In this document: positions 42,888 to 53,088 of the stretch, one piece after another
Position numbering within the stretch: position 1 is the first letter of the stretch
How the letters are laid out: each line of letters opens with the position of its first letter
Assembly (NCBI RefSeq): GCF_003628435.1
Contig: NZ_RBZN01000017.1
Coordinates: 1-64,000, forward strand
Source of the DNA: Ureibacillus endophyticus
GTDB lineage: Bacteria > Bacillota > Bacilli > Bacillales_A > Planococcaceae
Direction of reading: 5' to 3'
Length of the DNA: 64,000 nucleotides
The notes under the pieces: generated by a model
Seen by the model: only the letters and a program-made list of their open reading frames with translations
The model's database searches: none
What the model was told of the DNA's origin: nothing
Made by a program: the position numbers and the translations under genes

Positions 42888-44318
42888 TTAACTAGCCCTT
42901 CTTTGTGTGGCTAAACTTACTACTACAAACACTACAAATGATACTAGTATAGGGAGTGTAACAGTATGCATGCCAAAAATATGTGGTGACAGGCGATCAA
43001 TTAAAATATAGAGCGTTAATCCTGTAATCATAGATGCCACGGACCCGTATTTGTTCGCTTTTTTCCAATACAAACCTAAAACTACTGACCATAAAAAGGC
43101 CGACTCCAAACCACCAAAGGCAAACAAATTCAACCAAATTAAAAATTCAGGTGGTTTTAATGCGAAAAAGACAACAGCTAGTCCAATAATTGTCGTCACC
43201 CAAAAGCTTCGCGATTTGATTTGTTTTTCTGAAGCATTCGGATTGATAAAATGTAAATAAATATCTTTTACAAATGTTGAACTTACGAGAATGAGCAATG
43301 CATTTACTGTAGACATAATCGCCGCCATTGGAGCTGCTAAAACAATACCCGCTAAAATTGGCGGTAATACTTCCAATGTTAATAACGGCATCACTTTATC
43401 CCCTACTTCAATGCCTGGCAAAACGGGTCTTGCCAACACACCAATTAAGTGCATACCAAACATGATTGTCCCTATACCAATAGTGCCAATCAAAATCGCA
43501 CGGTGTAGGCTTTGAGAATTTTTATAACTCATTGCACGTACTGCGATTTGAGGTAACCCAACAACTCCTAAACCAATTAGGATCCAGAAAGTGGACACAT
43601 ATAACGGTGTTAATGAACCATCTGAACCGAATGGCGTTAACATTTGCGGATTTTCTTCTGCTAATGAGGTCATGATGTTTTCAATTCCCCCACCAGCAAT
43701 GATAGTACCGATTAGCAGGATAACTGTCCCGATAATCATGACAGTTCCTTGCATTGCATCGGTTAATGCAACAGCCCGGAATCCACCAATAGTCACATAA
43801 ACTAATACTGTAACAGCAAAAATAAGCAATGCCACTGGGTAACGAAGTCCTGTTAATGATTCAATTAATCGAGCGCCCCCAACCCATTGTGCTGTCATGC
43901 TGGCAAATAAAAATACAATAATACTAATGGCTGAGAGAATGATAACCACATTACTGTCATACCGTTTTTTCAGATAATCTATTAATGTAATGGCTTCATA
44001 TCGACGTGAGATAATGGCAAATTTTTTCCCCAAAATCATCAAAACGAAATACCCCGCCGGAAGTTGTGCCATCGCCAGTAATACCCAGCCTAACCCCATG
44101 TTATAGGCAACACCGGGTCCGCCGATAAAACTAGACGCACTTCCATAGGTCGCCATCATGGTCATGGCAAGTAAAAAGCCACCCATCTCACGCCCACCAA
44201 GAAAATATTCTTGTAAAAATGAATCGGCTTGTCTCACCTGTTTATTTGCCCAAAATCCAATGGCAAAAATAATGATTAGAAAAATAAATAATGGAATAAT
44301 AACGGACCAATGAATCAT
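42888..44318 (-). CDS. panF: Sodium/pantothenate symporter
   Basis: 476 residues, about 12-13 membrane helices of the SSS (solute:sodium symporter) family. ATYGSASSFIGGPGVAYNMGLGW and the VYVTIGGFRAVALTDAMQG stretch are typical of PanF. It takes up pantothenate, the coenzyme A precursor. The start overlaps the stop of the YhdT gene by 4 bases, and a YhdT-PanF pair is the usual arrangement, which supports the specific call. Confidence 0.9.
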   Translation of the reverse strand: MIHWSVIIPLFIFLIIIFAIGFWANKQVRQADSFLQEYFLGGREMGGFLLAMTMMATYGSASSFIGGPGVAYNMGLGWVLLAMAQLPAGYFVLMILGKKFAIISRRYEAITLIDYLKKRYDSNVVIILSAISIIVFLFASMTAQWVGGARLIESLTGLRYPVALLIFAVTVLVYVTIGGFRAVALTDAMQGTVMIIGTVILLIGTIIAGGGIENIMTSLAEENPQMLTPFGSDGSLTPLYVSTFWILIGLGVVGLPQIAVRAMSYKNSQSLHRAILIGTIGIGTIMFGMHLIGVLARPVLPGIEVGDKVMPLLTLEVLPPILAGIVLAAPMAAIMSTVNALLILVSSTFVKDIYLHFINPNASEKQIKSRSFWVTTIIGLAVVFFALKPPEFLIWLNLFAFGGLESAFLWSVVLGLYWKKANKYGSVASMITGLTLYILIDRLSPHIFGMHTVTLPILVSFVVFVVVSLATQRRAS

Positions 44319-44587
44319 TGTTCTTCTCTCCCATCATCAAAGGGAATATTTTTGAAAAATAATTTGATTGTTATCCAAATAAGAACAATCATGAATATTG
44401 TTCCAGCTATACAGCTGTAGAAGAACCATGCAGGAAATGAAGCAATATACGTATATTCAGAAGGGTCTTTTGAGCCTAATCCATAAGCAAACCCGTACCA
44501 AATCGCAAAATTCACTACCACGAGCACGATTCCAATGATCGCTTCCCTATTCGCGACCTTAAACCGAGGATCTTGCAACTTTCTCAT
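44315..44587 (-). CDS. yhdT: YhdT-family membrane protein (DUF997)
   Basis: 90 residues with two membrane helices. DPRFKVANREAIIGIVLVV and AYGLGSKDPSEYTYI followed by FPAWFFYSC are the family signature. It is the small partner encoded next to PanF; its exact role in transport is unknown. Confidence 0.88.
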   Translation of the reverse strand: MRKLQDPRFKVANREAIIGIVLVVVNFAIWYGFAYGLGSKDPSEYTYIASFPAWFFYSCIAGTIFMIVLIWITIKLFFKNIPFDDGREEQ

Positions 44588-44734
44588 CCTTTCATCTAAC
44601 TAGAAATGGAATATTTATCACTGTATTAGTGCTATGTAAATATTCATACTAATGTTAGAGTATTTATTTTTTAAAAACAACATATTTTGTTATAATTATA
44701 GACGTGTTACAACTAGGATGGAGGAGTTATATTA

Positions 44735-45208
44735 ATGAAGTTAAAAACACTCTCTGCAATTTTGTTAGCGTTTACTTTAGCATTCACAAGTGTTGGTACG
44801 GTTATTCTTCAAGATGACGTGCAAACAGTAGAAGCTAAAAAGTACAAGTCTGGTAAGAAAAGCTACAATCAAAATCCAGGCTCAACAAACAACAACAATA
44901 TTAACAAAAATGATGCAGACACAAACGTAAACAAAGCAACAACGACAAATAAAAATACAACTGGCACGACGACTACTGCGAAAAAAGGTGGATTCTTCTC
45001 AGGCGGGTTAATGAGAGGTTTATTCATCGGGGGTCTTGCTGGATTATTATTTGGAAGTCTATTCTCTGACATGGGGCTAATCGGAAACATTTTAGGTTTT
45101 GCGATTAACGCCGCAGCGATTGTCTTCATTGTGTTCATTTGTATGAAAATTTACCAAATGATGAAACGCAAAAAAGATAAAGAGGTAACGGATAATTGGA
45201 GAAATTAA
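44735..45208 (+). CDS. Exported/membrane-anchored small protein
   Basis: 157 residues. A signal peptide (LKTLSAILLAFTLAFTSVG) is followed by a low-complexity Asn/Thr/Lys linker (about 40-85), a glycine-rich amphipathic segment (GGLMRGLFIGGLAGLLFG) and a C-terminal membrane helix. The Gly-rich part resembles the Tim44-like proteins of Bacillus. Good ribosome binding site GGAGGAG. It overlaps the start of the DUF2653 gene by 13 bases, so the two are cotranscribed. Confidence 0.82.
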   Translation: MKLKTLSAILLAFTLAFTSVGTVILQDDVQTVEAKKYKSGKKSYNQNPGSTNNNNINKNDADTNVNKATTTNKNTTGTTTTAKKGGFFSGGLMRGLFIGGLAGLLFGSLFSDMGLIGNILGFAINAAAIVFIVFICMKIYQMMKRKKDKEVTDNWRN

Positions 45209-45489
45209 TTTTATCAGAACAAGAAATCGTAAATGCACTTTGCTTATTCCATGCAAAGTTTAAAAATGTACAACCCCAGGACGTTGAAGTCGAGTTAATG
45301 TATGATGACGATGCAGGTTTTACAGCCGAGGCTTATGTTAACGGGCAAATGGATCTGTATAATACGGTGAATTTTATTACCGCAATTCGTTTATACATTG
45401 ACGAACAACTAAATCGCGACTCCATGTCCGCACGAATTGTGTTAGACCTTCACGATGAAGAAGGCATTATTGCAAATGTTGAATTTTAA
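45196..45489 (+). CDS. DUF2653 (YxcD-like) protein
   Basis: 97 residues starting MEKLILSEQEIVNALCLFHA with a TTG codon that lies inside the end of the preceding gene. The rest (VELMYDDDAGFTAEAYVNGQ) is typical of the small acidic YxcD/DUF2653 family of unknown function. Preserved pairing with an exported Tim44-like protein may reflect a shared job at the membrane. Confidence 0.82.
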   Translation: MEKLILSEQEIVNALCLFHAKFKNVQPQDVEVELMYDDDAGFTAEAYVNGQMDLYNTVNFITAIRLYIDEQLNRDSMSARIVLDLHDEEGIIANVEF

Positions 45490-45504
45490 TAATTGATGGA
45501 TGAA

Positions 45505-45536
45505 TGGCGACTCAGTGGTTGGGTCGTCGTTTTTTG
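45505..45536 (+). terminator. Terminator of the DUF2653 operon
   Basis: GGCGACTC pairs with GGGTCGTC (two G-U pairs), followed by GTTTTTTG. Confidence 0.7.
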
Positions 45537-45607
45537 TGTTGCCCTCTTGGGTATGGGGGAAGCTGCAAACATTGGAATAATGAATTTTTTGGGATTTTTA
45601 TTATGGT

Positions 45608-45985
45608 GACCTTCATTAACTTTATGAAACCTTGTTTTATTGTATTTGCAACAAATTTTCGGATTCATTCTTGTTATTAATACCGTTTTTGTTGTACTTG
45701 CAACAAATTTCTGTCTTCATATGCTTGATGAACACCATTTTTGTTGTACTTGCAATAAATTTTCGTCTTCATATGCATGATGAACACCATTTTTGTTGTA
45801 TTTGCAATAAATTTCTGTCTTCATATGCTTGATGAACACCATTTTTGTTGTACTTGCAACAAATTTCTGTCTTCATATGCTTGATGAATACCGTTTTGTT
45901 GTATTTGCAATAAATTTCTGTCTTCATTTGATTGATGGATACCATTTTTGTTGTATACACAACAAATTTTCTTCTCATTCGTTCG
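45608..45985. repeat. Tandem hairpin array D: about seven units of 52 bp, two hairpins each
   Basis: CTTCAT arms start at 45715, 45767, 45819, 45871 and 45922, with degenerate units on both sides. Each unit holds two hairpins: CTTCAT-loop-ATGAA(C/T)A and TTGTTGTAC-TTGCAACAA (or TTGTTGTATTTGCAACAA). The array lies between convergent genes. Confidence 0.9.
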
Positions 45986-46029
45986 TTGAATTCTCACCTA
46001 CCAACTATCCCCACCGCCATCTACTCAAA

Positions 46030-46062
46030 ACAAAAACCAAAAGCCCTTTAAGACTTTTGGTT
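46030..46062 (-). terminator. Terminator of the 89-aa gene
   Basis: AACCAAAAG and CTTTTGGTT pair on the minus strand, followed by TTTGTTTTG. Confidence 0.75.
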
Positions 46063-46064
46063 GG

Positions 46065-46334
46065 TTAGTAATCTAATTCCGTTGTGTCGAAGTAGACGGT
46101 TTCGCGGATGTCGGTGCTTCGATCTTTTAGATGATAATAGCTAATGTTGCCATTGATTAATTCTACGAAAAACTCAATTTCAGCATGAGTATATACCGGC
46201 CATTGTGCGATGGCTAAGAGACCTTGTGGAGGAGGAACTTCTTTTAAACATTCAAGTATTTGTGGATCATTAAAATTCAAGTAAAAATATCGTCCGTCTC
46301 GAATCTTTGCTAAAATACTATATCTTTTTTTCAT
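46065..46334 (-). CDS. Hypothetical protein, 89 aa
   Basis: Starts MKKRYSILAKIRDGRYFYLN after AGGAGG. A small mixed alpha/beta protein with VPPPQGLLAIAQWPVYTHAE in the middle. I do not recognise the family. Monocistronic. Confidence 0.72.
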   Translation of the reverse strand: MKKRYSILAKIRDGRYFYLNFNDPQILECLKEVPPPQGLLAIAQWPVYTHAEIEFFVELINGNISYYHLKDRSTDIRETVYFDTTELDY

Positions 46335-46483
46335 GAATCCTCCTATAATTTTCCAATAATATTAATGACTACTATTAAATATATATGTCTACTATTTTAT
46401 TAACAGTATGTATTAATTTCAACAAAATTTTGAAGAATTTACAAAATAAGTTGAATTCTTTATGACAATTGAAAAAAGTATAC

Positions 46484-46517
46484 ATAAAAACGGACTTACG
46501 TTAATACGTAAATCCGT
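46484..46517 (-). terminator. Terminator of the SLH-nucleotidase gene
   Basis: CGGATTTACG and CGTAAGTCCG pair on the minus strand, followed by TTTTTATG. Confidence 0.88.
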
Positions 46518-46525
46518 CTTTTTAT

Positions 46526-48736
46526 TTACTTCTGAGCAGCCACGTCAACAATGCGACCTTCTGTTGATGCGTTTACTTCTTTTAATGATTGTAAATGCTC
46601 TCTTAAGTTCTCCCAATCTGAAAGACCAAGATCTGTTACTTTCCCATTTGCATATGCAGTTGCGAACATATCAAACCCGTCTCCACCTTTTGCAGTGAAA
46701 GCATTTGTTGCTACTGTGTATGTTTTATCATCTTCAATAGCTACATCATTAACCGTAATACTAACAATACGGCTTCCAGCTGGCTTTGAAGAATCAAATT
46801 CCACTTTTGTTCCTTTTGAAACGTGTAAGAATCCACCGTTTTCTTCAGGGTATTTGCCAACTGACAATTCAAATGCTGCTTTTAACTCTGCACCCGTCAC
46901 ATCCATCAATGCTAACGTATTTCCGAATGGTAGAACAGAAATGACTTCACCAACCGTAATTGGTCCCTCTCCAATGCTATTACGGATTCCCCCACCGTTT
47001 TGGAATGCCATAATGACTTCATTTTTCGTATAGTTTTTCGCTTTTGCTAACATGCCATCTGTAATGTAGTTTCCTAGTGCAGTTTCATTTTTTCGAACAC
47101 TTAGTCCCTCTTCGTTGCCTTCATCCGTTACGCGTGGATTTGGTAATGCTTCTGTAGCAGTTACACCAATTTCATCGTTTTGAACGGCATCTACTTTTTC
47201 TTTATATGGTTTTAAAATTTCTAACGCACCTGGATCATCTGCGTATTTACCAAGTTCGATTAACTGTCCACCATATTCCACAACAACGCCATTTTCGTCA
47301 AAGGCAACATCTAGTGTTCCTAAGAAATCGCTATATTGATATGCTTGTACGATAATCGTAGCGTCTTTATTTTCCCCTTTTGCGTTTTTATCAACGACAA
47401 CAGGCTCGTCCAATTTCGTATGGCTGTGTCCACCAACGATTACGTCAATACCTTCTACAGCTTTTGCTAATTCAAGGTCGTTGTCAATTGCAGCAGTATC
47501 ATCATATCCGATATGTGTTAATGCAATAACTTTATTCACACCTAAATCTTCAAAGGCTTTTACTGCTTTTTGCGCTTCTTCGATATAGTTTTCAAATTTC
47601 ACTTTTCCTGGTGAAGAGATGTCAGCTGTTTCTGCCGTAGTTAAACCAAAGATACCGACTTTTTCTCCATTGATTTCTTTTACAATACCAGAATAAATTT
47701 TTCCTTTTTCCGGCTCACTTGAAATTAAATCATTGAATAAACCAGTAAATGTATCATCTGCTGAGAAGTCCACATTTGATGATACGAAGGAGAATTCTGC
47801 TGCTTTAATGAAATCGGCTAATGCTTTGTGTCCTTCTGGGGTAGAGCCTAAATCAAATTCATGGTTACCAAAAGTCATAAAGTCGTAACCCATATAATTC
47901 ATGAATTTCAAATCTGCTTGACCTTGGAATTCATTGAAATACAGCGTACCACTGAATACGTCCCCTGCATCAAGTAATAACGTGTTTTCCTTTTCTTCAC
48001 GCAATTCTTTCACAGCTGCTGCACGTTTTGGCGCATTTTCTGCACGTGCATGTGTATCGTTACTGTGTAAAATTGTTAATTCAAAATCTTTTTCAACTGG
48101 TTCTGGTTGTGGTTCTGGCGTCGGATTTGTAACTAGATTTAATGCACGCACAATAAATGCTGCCGCTTGACCACGAGTAATCGGGTCATTTGTTCCGAAT
48201 GTAGTGCCAGATACATTAGTAATACCATTGTCTAATAACGCTTTTACATAAGGTGCGTCACTTTCAGATACATCTGTAAATGGAAGGGCATCATTATTTT
48301 TTGGTTCTAATTTCAGAGATACTGCAATGATTTTTGCAACTTGTCCACGAGTAATCGTTTCATTTACTTTAAACGTTTGATCGTCATAGCCATCAATAAT
48401 GTTAGCTTGTGCTAATGCAGCAATTGGACCGTAATATTGATGAGATGTAGGTACATCTGTAAAGTTTGGATTTTTCACATTATTTACATCTAGTTTTAAT
48501 ACATTTGCAATAATTTTTGCCGCTTGCCCACGAGTAAGTGGTGCACCTGGTTTAAACGTTCCATCTGGATAACCAGTGATGACACCATGTGATGCAAGTA
48601 AAGAGATTTCTTCAAATTGTGTATGTGTGGATGGTACATCTTTGAATGTAGAAGCTGCAAATGCTGGTGTTACTACTAGTGCTGAAGCAACTAAAGTTAT
48701 TGCAGTCGTTGCTGTGAAAATTTTTTTACGTTTTAT
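46526..48736 (-). CDS. S-layer-homology 5'-nucleotidase/metallophosphoesterase, without a canonical start codon
   Basis: About 736 residues. A signal peptide (KKIFTATTAITLVASALVV, cleavage after AFA) is followed by three SLH modules (about 30-205), which bind the cell-wall polymer. Then comes a UshA-type nucleotidase: LTILHSNDTHA, LLLDAGD, GNHEFD and GGHSHT hold the dinuclear metal ligands, and the C-terminal domain has FQNGGGIRNSI. The frame up to the signal peptide has no ATG, GTG or TTG: the codons after a stop read TAT TCA AAA AAA TGG AGG GTC ATA AAA CGT. ATA at 48736 sits where a start is expected, 3 bases from GGAGG. Either a rare ATA start is used or the start codon has been mutated. 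The first ordinary start (GTG at 48478) would remove the signal peptide and first SLH module. Confidence 0.85.
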   Translation of the reverse strand: MKRKKIFTATTAITLVASALVVTPAFAASTFKDVPSTHTQFEEISLLASHGVITGYPDGTFKPGAPLTRGQAAKIIANVLKLDVNNVKNPNFTDVPTSHQYYGPIAALAQANIIDGYDDQTFKVNETITRGQVAKIIAVSLKLEPKNNDALPFTDVSESDAPYVKALLDNGITNVSGTTFGTNDPITRGQAAAFIVRALNLVTNPTPEPQPEPVEKDFELTILHSNDTHARAENAPKRAAAVKELREEKENTLLLDAGDVFSGTLYFNEFQGQADLKFMNYMGYDFMTFGNHEFDLGSTPEGHKALADFIKAAEFSFVSSNVDFSADDTFTGLFNDLISSEPEKGKIYSGIVKEINGEKVGIFGLTTAETADISSPGKVKFENYIEEAQKAVKAFEDLGVNKVIALTHIGYDDTAAIDNDLELAKAVEGIDVIVGGHSHTKLDEPVVVDKNAKGENKDATIIVQAYQYSDFLGTLDVAFDENGVVVEYGGQLIELGKYADDPGALEILKPYKEKVDAVQNDEIGVTATEALPNPRVTDEGNEEGLSVRKNETALGNYITDGMLAKAKNYTKNEVIMAFQNGGGIRNSIGEGPITVGEVISVLPFGNTLALMDVTGAELKAAFELSVGKYPEENGGFLHVSKGTKVEFDSSKPAGSRIVSITVNDVAIEDDKTYTVATNAFTAKGGDGFDMFATAYANGKVTDLGLSDWENLREHLQSLKEVNASTEGRIVDVAAQK

Positions 48737-48878
48737 GACCCTCCATTTTTTTGAATATTATAAGATATTCATAATCTATTACCTATTCTACAAGAAAGAT
48801 ATGTAAAAGACTAATATTTTGCTGTAAATATAATGTAATTTATGTAAAGGTATACTATTTAGTATGTGCAAAAATACG

Positions 48879-48912
48879 AAAAAAAAAGCAAGTTGAACGA
48901 GTCAACTTGCTT
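48879..48912 (-). terminator. Terminator of the aconitase gene
   Basis: AGCAAGTTGA and TCAACTTGCT pair on the minus strand, followed by TTTTTTTTT. Confidence 0.93.
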
Positions 48913-48925
48913 TTAATCGTATCTA

Positions 48926-51631
48926 TTAAGCCTCTTGAGCTTTGTTACGAAGTACCATTTGTAGGATACCACCGTGACGGTAGTAGTCTACTTCTACTTC
49001 TGAGTCGAAACGAGCTAGAGCTTGGAATTCTTTCACTGTACCGTCTTCAGATTTAGCAGTTACAGTTAAGATATCACGTGGTTTTACATCGTCAGTTAAG
49101 TTAACTGAGATTTCTTCTTTACCAGTTAAGCCTAGAGTATCTGCGTTTTCACCTGGTAAGAATTGAAGTGGTAATACACCCATCATTACAAGGTTAGAAC
49201 GGTGGATACGTTCATAGCTTTGTGCGATAACTGTTTTAATTCCTAGTAAGAATGTACCTTTTGCAGCCCAGTCACGAGAAGATCCCATACCGTAGTCGTT
49301 ACCAGCTAATACTACTAAACCAGTACCGTTTTCTTGGTATTTCATACATGCATCGTAAATGTATTCAACTTCACCAGTTGGCCAGTAAGTAGTGAATCCA
49401 CCTTCTGTACCTGGAGCAACTTGGTTACGGATACGGATGTTTGCGAATGTACCGCGCATCATAACTTCGTGGTTACCACGACGAGAACCGTAAGAGTTGA
49501 AGTCACGGATAGCAACACCGTTTTCTTGTAAATATTTACCTGCTGGAGTATCTTTACCGATTGCACCAGCTGGAGAAATGTGGTCAGTTGTAATTGAGTC
49601 ACCAAACTTAGCAATTACACGTAAGCCATCAAGACCTTTGATTGCTTCTGGCTCTTTAGAAAGACCAGTGAAGAATGGTGGGTTTTGAATGTAAGTTGAT
49701 TTTTCATCAAATGTGTATAAAGAATCAGTTGATGTTTCAATTGCATTCCATTTTTCGTTAGCAGTAAATACTGTTTCGTATTCTTTTTGGAATAGTTCAC
49801 GAGTAACTACTTTGTTTAATACTGCGTTAACTTCTTCAGTTGAAGGCCAGATGTCAGCGAAGAATACATCGTTACCATCTTTGTCTTTACCTAAAGAATC
49901 TTTTTGTAGGTCGATGTCTACAGTACCAGCTAATGCATAAGCAACTACTAATGGTGGTGAAGCTAAGTAGTTAGCTTTTACAAGTGGGTGTACACGACCT
50001 TCGAAGTTACGGTTACCAGAAAGAACTGAAGTTACGAATAAGTCTTTTTCTTTAATTGCTTCTTCGATTTCAGGTAATAATGGACCTGAGTTACCGATAC
50101 ATGTTGTACAACCGTAACCTACAGTGTTGAAACCGATTTGGTCAAGGTAAGATTGTAAACCTGAATCTTCTAAGTAACCAGTTACAACTTTAGAACCTGG
50201 TGCTAAAGAAGTTTTAACCCATTTTGGTGGTTTAATACCTTTTTCAACTGCTTTTTTCGCAACTAAACCAGCAGCTAAAAGTACGTATGGGTTAGATGTA
50301 TTTGTACAAGAAGTGATCGCAGCGATTGCTACAGCACCTGTAGGCATTTCTACATCGCCTTCAGCAAATTTAATTGTTGAAGTTTTAGCGAATTCATCTT
50401 CAGTTAAACCGAAACCTTGTACGCCCATTGGAGCAGTAACTGCTTCATGGTAACGAGCTTTCATTTCTGAAAGTGGAATTAAGTCTTGTGGACGTTTTGG
50501 ACCAGAAAGGTTTGGTTGAATGTCTTCTAATTTAATTTCTAAAACGTCAGTGTAAACAGGCTCTAATTCTGGATCGAAGAATAAGCTGTTTTCTTTTAAG
50601 TATTTTTCAACTACTGCGATGTGCTCTTCGTCACGACCAGTTAAACGCATGTAGTTTAATGATTCTTCGTCAATTGCGAAGAAACCACAAGTAGCACCAT
50701 ATTCAGGAGCCATGTTTGAGATTGTAGCACGGTCAGCTAATGGTAATTTAGATACACCAGGACCGAAGAACTCAACGAATTTACCTACTACACCGCGTTG
50801 ACGTAATACTTGAGTTACTTTTAATGCTAAGTCAGTAGCAGTAGCACCATTTGGAAGTTCACCAGTTAATTTAACACCGATAACTTCTGGAATTGGGAAG
50901 TATGAAGGTTGACCTAACATACCTGCTTCTGCTTCGATACCACCAACACCCCAACCAAGAACACCGATACCGTTGATCATAGTTGTATGTGAGTCAGTAC
51001 CTACTACTGAGTCTGGGAATGTTTCGAATGTGCCGTCAGCGTTCTCTTTAACGTGAACAACTGGAGCTAAATATTCTAAGTTAACTTGGTGTACGATACC
51101 AGTTGCTGGTGGTACAGCACGGAAGTTATCGTATGCAGTTTGAGCCCATTTTAAGAAGTTGTAACGTTCTGCGTTACGTTCGAACTCAAGGTCCATGTTA
51201 GCTTGTAATGCAGATGCATTACCGTATTTGTCAACTTGTACTGAGTGGTCAATTACAAGGTCAACTGGAATAGCTGGGTTGATTTTATTTGGATCTCCAC
51301 CTAATTCTTTCATAGCTGAACGTAAAGATGCTAAGTCAACTACTACTGGAACCCCAGTGAAGTCTTGTAATACTACGCGAGATGGTTTGAATGGTACTTC
51401 ACCTTCTGGATCTGCACCAGCACCAAATTTAGCTAAGTTGTTTACGTGTTCTTCTTTAATTACATAGTTATCGAATTGACGTAATACTGATTCTAATAAT
51501 ACTTTAATTGAGTATGGTAGGCGTGAAACGTTCGCTACGCCTGCTTCTTCGATTGCAGCTAAACGGTAGTAGTTATACTTTTTACCATTTACTTCGAATG
51601 AAGAACGGCTGTTGTGTAAATTGCTTGCCAT
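48926..51631 (-). CDS. acnA: Aconitate hydratase
   Basis: 901 residues, the usual length of AcnA/IRP1-type aconitase (B. subtilis CitB). The [4Fe-4S] cysteines lie in [10 protein letters not shown] (about 438) and [12 protein letters not shown] (about 504 and 507). The C-terminal swivel domain shows [16 protein letters not shown]. It isomerises citrate to isocitrate in the TCA cycle, and iron-free homologues bind RNA. Codon use is more biased than in its neighbours (many GTA, GGT, TTA codons), consistent with high expression. RBS GGGGGAG. Monocistronic. Confidence 0.96.
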   Translation of the reverse strand: MASNLHNSRSSFEVNGKKYNYYRLAAIEEAGVANVSRLPYSIKVLLESVLRQFDNYVIKEEHVNNLAKFGAGADPEGEVPFKPSRVVLQDFTGVPVVVDLASLRSAMKELGGDPNKINPAIPVDLVIDHSVQVDKYGNASALQANMDLEFERNAERYNFLKWAQTAYDNFRAVPPATGIVHQVNLEYLAPVVHVKENADGTFETFPDSVVGTDSHTTMINGIGVLGWGVGGIEAEAGMLGQPSYFPIPEVIGVKLTGELPNGATATDLALKVTQVLRQRGVVGKFVEFFGPGVSKLPLADRATISNMAPEYGATCGFFAIDEESLNYMRLTGRDEEHIAVVEKYLKENSLFFDPELEPVYTDVLEIKLEDIQPNLSGPKRPQDLIPLSEMKARYHEAVTAPMGVQGFGLTEDEFAKTSTIKFAEGDVEMPTGAVAIAAITSCTNTSNPYVLLAAGLVAKKAVEKGIKPPKWVKTSLAPGSKVVTGYLEDSGLQSYLDQIGFNTVGYGCTTCIGNSGPLLPEIEEAIKEKDLFVTSVLSGNRNFEGRVHPLVKANYLASPPLVVAYALAGTVDIDLQKDSLGKDKDGNDVFFADIWPSTEEVNAVLNKVVTRELFQKEYETVFTANEKWNAIETSTDSLYTFDEKSTYIQNPPFFTGLSKEPEAIKGLDGLRVIAKFGDSITTDHISPAGAIGKDTPAGKYLQENGVAIRDFNSYGSRRGNHEVMMRGTFANIRIRNQVAPGTEGGFTTYWPTGEVEYIYDACMKYQENGTGLVVLAGNDYGMGSSRDWAAKGTFLLGIKTVIAQSYERIHRSNLVMMGVLPLQFLPGENADTLGLTGKEEISVNLTDDVKPRDILTVTAKSEDGTVKEFQALARFDSEVEVDYYRHGGILQMVLRNKAQEA

Positions 51632-51811
51632 TGTTGTACTCCCCCTAATTATAATTCGAAAAGGCTAAAATCAAAGCTTCTTTCCTCCAAAGAGAATCAT
51701 AACGCAAAATTATACATAAGTAAATTACATTAATTTTATCTTTTGTGATAAGTTAAATTTATGACCTGTGTTGGAAATGCTTTGCAGATGGATTATACAT
51801 GAGTGGTGCAC

Positions 51812-51840
51812 AAAATAAAAGCACCCTTGTTAAGGATGCA
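51812..51840 (-). terminator. Terminator of the YqaE-like gene
   Basis: GCATCCTT and AAGGGTGC pair on the minus strand, followed by TTTTATTTT. Confidence 0.78.
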
Positions 51841-51869
51841 CATTATTGAGCATAATAAACAAATCATCG

Positions 51870-52067
51870 TCATTTTTCTAGATTTTTCATTAACTTTACT
51901 TGGCGTTTCATTCGCTCATCCGCTTTTTTATCTTTCACCACTAAGATCGCATGAATAACTGCAGGAATCCAAAAGACAAAACATAATCCAAAATTAATGA
52001 GCGCTTGAATTGGCTTTCCACAAAACAAAACAGCTAATGGCGGTAGGAAAATGGCTATTAAGTACAT
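51870..52067 (-). CDS. YqaE/Pmp3-family small membrane protein
   Basis: 65 residues. MYLIAIFLPPLAVLFCGKP and the second helix INFGLCFVFWIPAVIHAIL are the Pmp3 family fold; the charged tail VVKDKKADERMKRQVK is cytosolic. Relatives are linked to membrane potential and osmotic stress. A GTG directly before the ATG is an alternative start; the binding site AAAGGGTG is rather far away. Confidence 0.82.
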   Translation of the reverse strand: MYLIAIFLPPLAVLFCGKPIQALINFGLCFVFWIPAVIHAILVVKDKKADERMKRQVKLMKNLEK

Positions 52068-52214
52068 CACGATGATTTTACACCCTTTCTACTTAAATAG
52101 AAGGATGTCTATTTTTTGATGATTTTAATCATGTTTTTCGTGGGTTGGTGTGGTTGCGTTGTATGGGTCTGGGGCGAAATTTGATTTTTGGTTAATTTTT
52201 TGTGAGTCTTGGGT

Positions 52215-53025
52215 TTCGTGGGTGGTATGAAGACGTTTTTCGCTTTAATTTTAGTTCATTTTGGTGTTCATCGGGGGAATGAAGACGTTTTTTGCTCAAT
52301 TTTCGGCTCGATTTGGTGTTCATTTAGGTTATGAAGACCATTTCTGACTATTTTTTCGCTCGATTTGTCCTTCATCACGCTTATGAAGACCATTTCTGCT
52401 TAATTTTTCGCTCGATTTGTCCTTCATCGGGCTTATGAAGACCATTTCTGCCTAATTTTTCACTCAGTTTGTCCTTCATCAGGCTTATGAAGACCATTTC
52501 TGACTATTTTTTCGCTCGGTTTGTCCTTCATCAGGCTTATGAAGACCATTTCTGACTATTTTTTCGCTCGATTTGTCCTTCATCGGGCTTATGAAGACCA
52601 TTTCTGCCTAATTTTTCACTCAGTTTGTCCTTCATCAGGCTTATGAAGACCATTTCTGCCTAATTTTTCGCTCGGTTTGTCCTTCATCAGGCTTATGAAG
52701 ACCATTTCTGACTATTTTTTCGCTCGATTTGTCCTTCATCGGGCTTATGAAGACCATTTCTGACTATTTTTTCGCTCGATTTGTCCTTCATCGGGCTTAT
52801 GAAGACCATTTCTACTTAATATTTCGCTCGATTTGTCCTTCATCACGCTTATGAAGACCATTTCTGACTATTTTTTCGCTCGATTTGTCCTTCATCACGC
52901 TTATGAAGACCATTTCTACTTAATATTTCGCTCGATTTGTCCTTCATCACGCTTATGAAGACCATTTCTGCCTAATTTTTCGCTCGGTTTGTCCTTCATT
53001 GGATTTTGAAGACCACTTCTCCCTA
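52215..53025. repeat. Tandem hairpin array E: 16 units of exactly 52 bp
   Basis: Right arms ATGAAG lie at 52227 + 52n for n = 0 to 15 (52227, 52279, ... 53007) without a single length deviation. Core: GTCCTTCATCRGGCTTATGAAGACCATTTC (in two parts: GTCCTTCATCRGGCT and TATGAAGACCATTTC). The spacer text alternates among a few versions (TGACTATTTTTTCGCTCGAT, TGCCTAATTTTTCACTCAGT, TACTTAATATTTCGCTCGAT). It separates the yqaE-like gene from the 184-aa gene. Confidence 0.95.
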
Positions 53026-53055
53026 ATTCCATTGTCAAAACGCGACTCCCCATCA

Positions 53056-53088
53056 AACAAAAAAGCAGCCACTCAAAAAGTGACCGCT
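53056..53088 (-). terminator. Terminator of the 184-aa gene
   Basis: AGCGGTCACT pairs with AGTGGCTGCT on the minus strand (one mismatch), followed by TTTTTTG. Confidence 0.8.

Noticed and set aside
45632-46068. Open frames across array D on both strands
   Set aside because: They follow the 52-bp hairpin repeats and have no initiation signals.
48478-48478. GTG at 48478 as true start of the SLH-nucleotidase
   Set aside because: It would discard a complete signal peptide and one SLH module that are in frame directly upstream.
52215-53025. CRISPR array
   Set aside because: The segments between hairpins are near-copies of one another, not unique spacers, and no cas genes are visible.
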